From Diadema setosum (taxonomy: Eukaryota; Echinodermata; Echinoidea; Diadematoida; Diadematidae): a DNA stretch of 64,000 nucleotides. Every line of letters begins with the position of its first letter. Position 1 is the first letter of the stretch. The translations under genes were made by a program, and so were the position numbers. The stretch is from positions 31,938,467 to 32,002,466 of the forward strand of contig NC_092694.1 of NCBI RefSeq assembly GCF_964275005.1, written 5' to 3'. The notes beneath the pieces were generated by a model. It saw only the letters and a list, made by a program, of their open reading frames with translations. It was not told where the DNA came from and did not search any database. Positions 62,404-64,000 of the stretch are shown piece after piece.

Positions 62404-63063
62404 TCATCCAGTGATAATGTAACCCCTTCGAACAAAGACATCTGGATCGACCCCATTCATTTGCTTGAATATATCTTCCGTTTTGACCCACTCCTCCTGA
62501 CCGTCAAGCCACGTGTCCAGCAGCAGGAAGCGGTCACTCTGTTGATGATATGCTGCCAGCGGACTAAAATGGCCTACCTTGACCACTTTGTTACTCTGCC
62601 TCCAGTGATACTCGTAGTTGACCACGACCCCTTGGCTGGAATCCGTGTGTGAGAGCGCCGCCGTTGCTAGGGATCGGAACTCATCCACGTTGCTGTCGTC
62701 TGCGTGAACTCTCCTGGCGGGAATCTCAAAGGACTGGAAAAGGTCTTGGAGCTGTTTCAAAGTGGCTCCGACTTCGCGAACTCGTTCTTCGTCGAGGACC
62801 TTGGTCGTCTCAGGAAAGGAGAACAAATTGGTGTCCCTGTAGGGAACGTCGCTGACGTCACAGAGTGTCTGTTCCCGTTCCTCGGGGTATTTTTTCCCGA
62901 AGTAGCGCGCGCTCATGAGGAGTCCGGCGGTCTGTACTCCGCAGTATCCCATTGCGCGCTGCTTGCTGAAGATGCGGACTAAAAGTGTCTGTCTGATGGC
63001 CGTGTCGTTCCAAAGATTCTGACCGTCGGCAGAGTGCAGGGCTACCACATCTCCGGACTCCAT
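62404..63063 (-). CDS. Phytochelatin-synthase-like enzyme, copy 4 (219 aa)
   Basis: Intact intronless paralogue and the most divergent of the four. Triad: Cys41 (MGYCGVQT), His165 (GHFSPLAAYH) and Asp183 (RFLLLDTW). The residue after GV in the active-site motif is Gln where the others have His. The C-terminus (MNGVDPDVFVRRGYIITG) departs from the RDP.SG..RGFLIA pattern. CDVSDVPYRDTNLF and VDEFRS are retained. Ten bases upstream of the ATG is a good acceptor (CTTTCCTTTCTAG), so a 5'-leader intron is likely. Expected function as for copy 1, with possibly different substrate preference. It is separated from copy 3 by 25 kb dominated by repeats. Confidence 0.92.
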   Translation of the reverse strand: MESGDVVALHSADGQNLWNDTAIRQTLLVRIFSKQRAMGYCGVQTAGLLMSARYFGKKYPEEREQTLCDVSDVPYRDTNLFSFPETTKVLDEERVREVGATLKQLQDLFQSFEIPARRVHADDSNVDEFRSLATAALSHTDSSQGVVVNYEYHWRQSNKVVKVGHFSPLAAYHQQSDRFLLLDTWLDGQEEWVKTEDIFKQMNGVDPDVFVRRGYIITG

Positions 63064-63747
63064 GATTGTTACTAGAAAGGAAAGTCGAGCGGCAAAATGA
63101 AAGCTAACGACTTCCAGTGCTTAAAATGTCGAAGCAAGCAAATACTACCAGAATAATCTTTTGATCTTCCCGCTGCAACTTCAACCAACGATTAGAGATT
63201 TAGCAGGTTATTTGTTCAGCCGTGCATAACATTATACGCTCATGCCTGAATTTATGAGAAAACAGCCACTGTATAATTATGATGCTTCAAACAAAGAAGA
63301 ACTGAGGCACCGTCATAGGAGTCCATGCCCCATGTCCCATGCCCCATCGTGGTGGCCTATAATACTTAGGCCTACTAGTAAGAACCCTCCAATAATTCCA
63401 CTCAATATAAGCATGATAATTTTGTTACTGAGCGACAGCTACGTCCATTGGCCTCGATGTTTTCAATATGAAGCCGCGGTTTACCTTCTTACCATGAGAC
63501 CTATTCCCTGTCTCCCTTGATCAATGGATGCCGTCATGGCCTGTTTGAACTGAATCTCCGTTTATCAAGCTCTTTGATGTCTTCACACGAGAACGGTATA
63601 GAGTGTATTGTCAATATGAATATTAATCTTACTTTTACGCAATCCTCAAACCCCCTGCAATCATACTGTAAAGACAAGGACTTAAACCACCCAAGGAGTG
63701 ATACAGTCTGCCTAGATATACCTGTGTCAGGCACGTTTCATTTTACA

Positions 63748-63786
<39 letters not shown>

Positions 63787-64000
63787 TAGTCCTTCGTTTA
63801 GTTCTCTCTGTAATATGTCCTTTAAGTGTACATTAATGTTTTAGTCTGGATCGCATTGTACCCGCATGAAAACAACGACATCCTCTCGTATCTAAGCGGA
63901 AGTCAAACTGATTAGTCTGAACTGGATTTTGTTTTAGTTTCCCCACCGTGTTATCGTATAAGGAAGAGATCCATAAACAACATGTGCAATCTACTTTCTT
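63064..64000. other. Upstream flank of enzyme copy 4
   Basis: Probable promoter/leader region at the left. (TTTC)n lies at 63749-63787. CCATGCCCCATGTCCCATGC is a short tandem near 63324. No gene is supported. Confidence 0.5.

Overview
The window looks like nuclear DNA of a marine invertebrate animal. An echinoderm or another invertebrate deuterostome is my best guess, but the sequence does not prove a phylum. It is AT-rich and gene-poor, full of microsatellites, homopolymer C/G runs, many short inverted-repeat DNA transposons (MITEs), a tRNA-derived SINE and one LINE fragment. I saw no prokaryotic gene organisation, no CRISPR array, no rRNA and no recognisable retroviral or LTR element.

The main finding is a family of four intact, intronless, same-strand (minus) genes at 17.6-18.3, 24.9-25.7, 36.8-37.5 and 62.4-63.1 kb. 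Each encodes 219-227 residues that I recognise as a stand-alone phytochelatin-synthase-like (papain-fold, peptidase C83) domain. All four keep the Cys-His-Asp triad in the contexts GYCG, GHxSPLAAYH and LLLDT. They lack the C-terminal half of plant-type enzymes and look more like the short bacterial homologues. This suggests old gene duplication of a single-domain enzyme acting on glutathione or gamma-glutamylcysteine, possibly of bacterial origin. At 11.2-11.4 kb, also on minus, lies a probable first exon of a hephaestin/ceruloplasmin-like multicopper ferroxidase (signal peptide plus RVYYVGIVEEDWDYSP); its other exons are not visible here. Two tiny plus-strand exons near 4.6 kb and a possible terminal exon at the left edge hint at further unidentified genes.

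Layout. 0-11 kb: MITEs (TTAA-type, PIF/Harbinger-like and others), a LINE 3' fragment and a purine-rich tract. 11-17 kb: ferroxidase exon, SINE with inverted repeats, (CT)n and (CA)n tracts. 17-40 kb: three phytochelatin-synthase-like genes separated by MITEs, a TTCCGAA-rich dispersed element near each of the three, an AGGTCA-rich tandem repeat, and a nested-palindrome block. 40-46 kb: palindromes, long (TA)n, and a TA-flanked transposon carrying nested insertions. 46.3-57.0 kb: a 10.8-kb inverted-repeat structure built from roughly 130-200-bp units with CA/TG tracts, containing an internal 1.5-kb duplication and a 3.2-kb hAT-like element that itself holds an array of about 274-bp units. 57-62 kb: nested MITEs and plain intergenic DNA. 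62.4-63.1 kb: the fourth enzyme gene.

The genes could act together in thiol and metal handling: glutathione-derived thiols from the enzyme family, copper/iron oxidation from the ferroxidase. That link is inference from proximity only.
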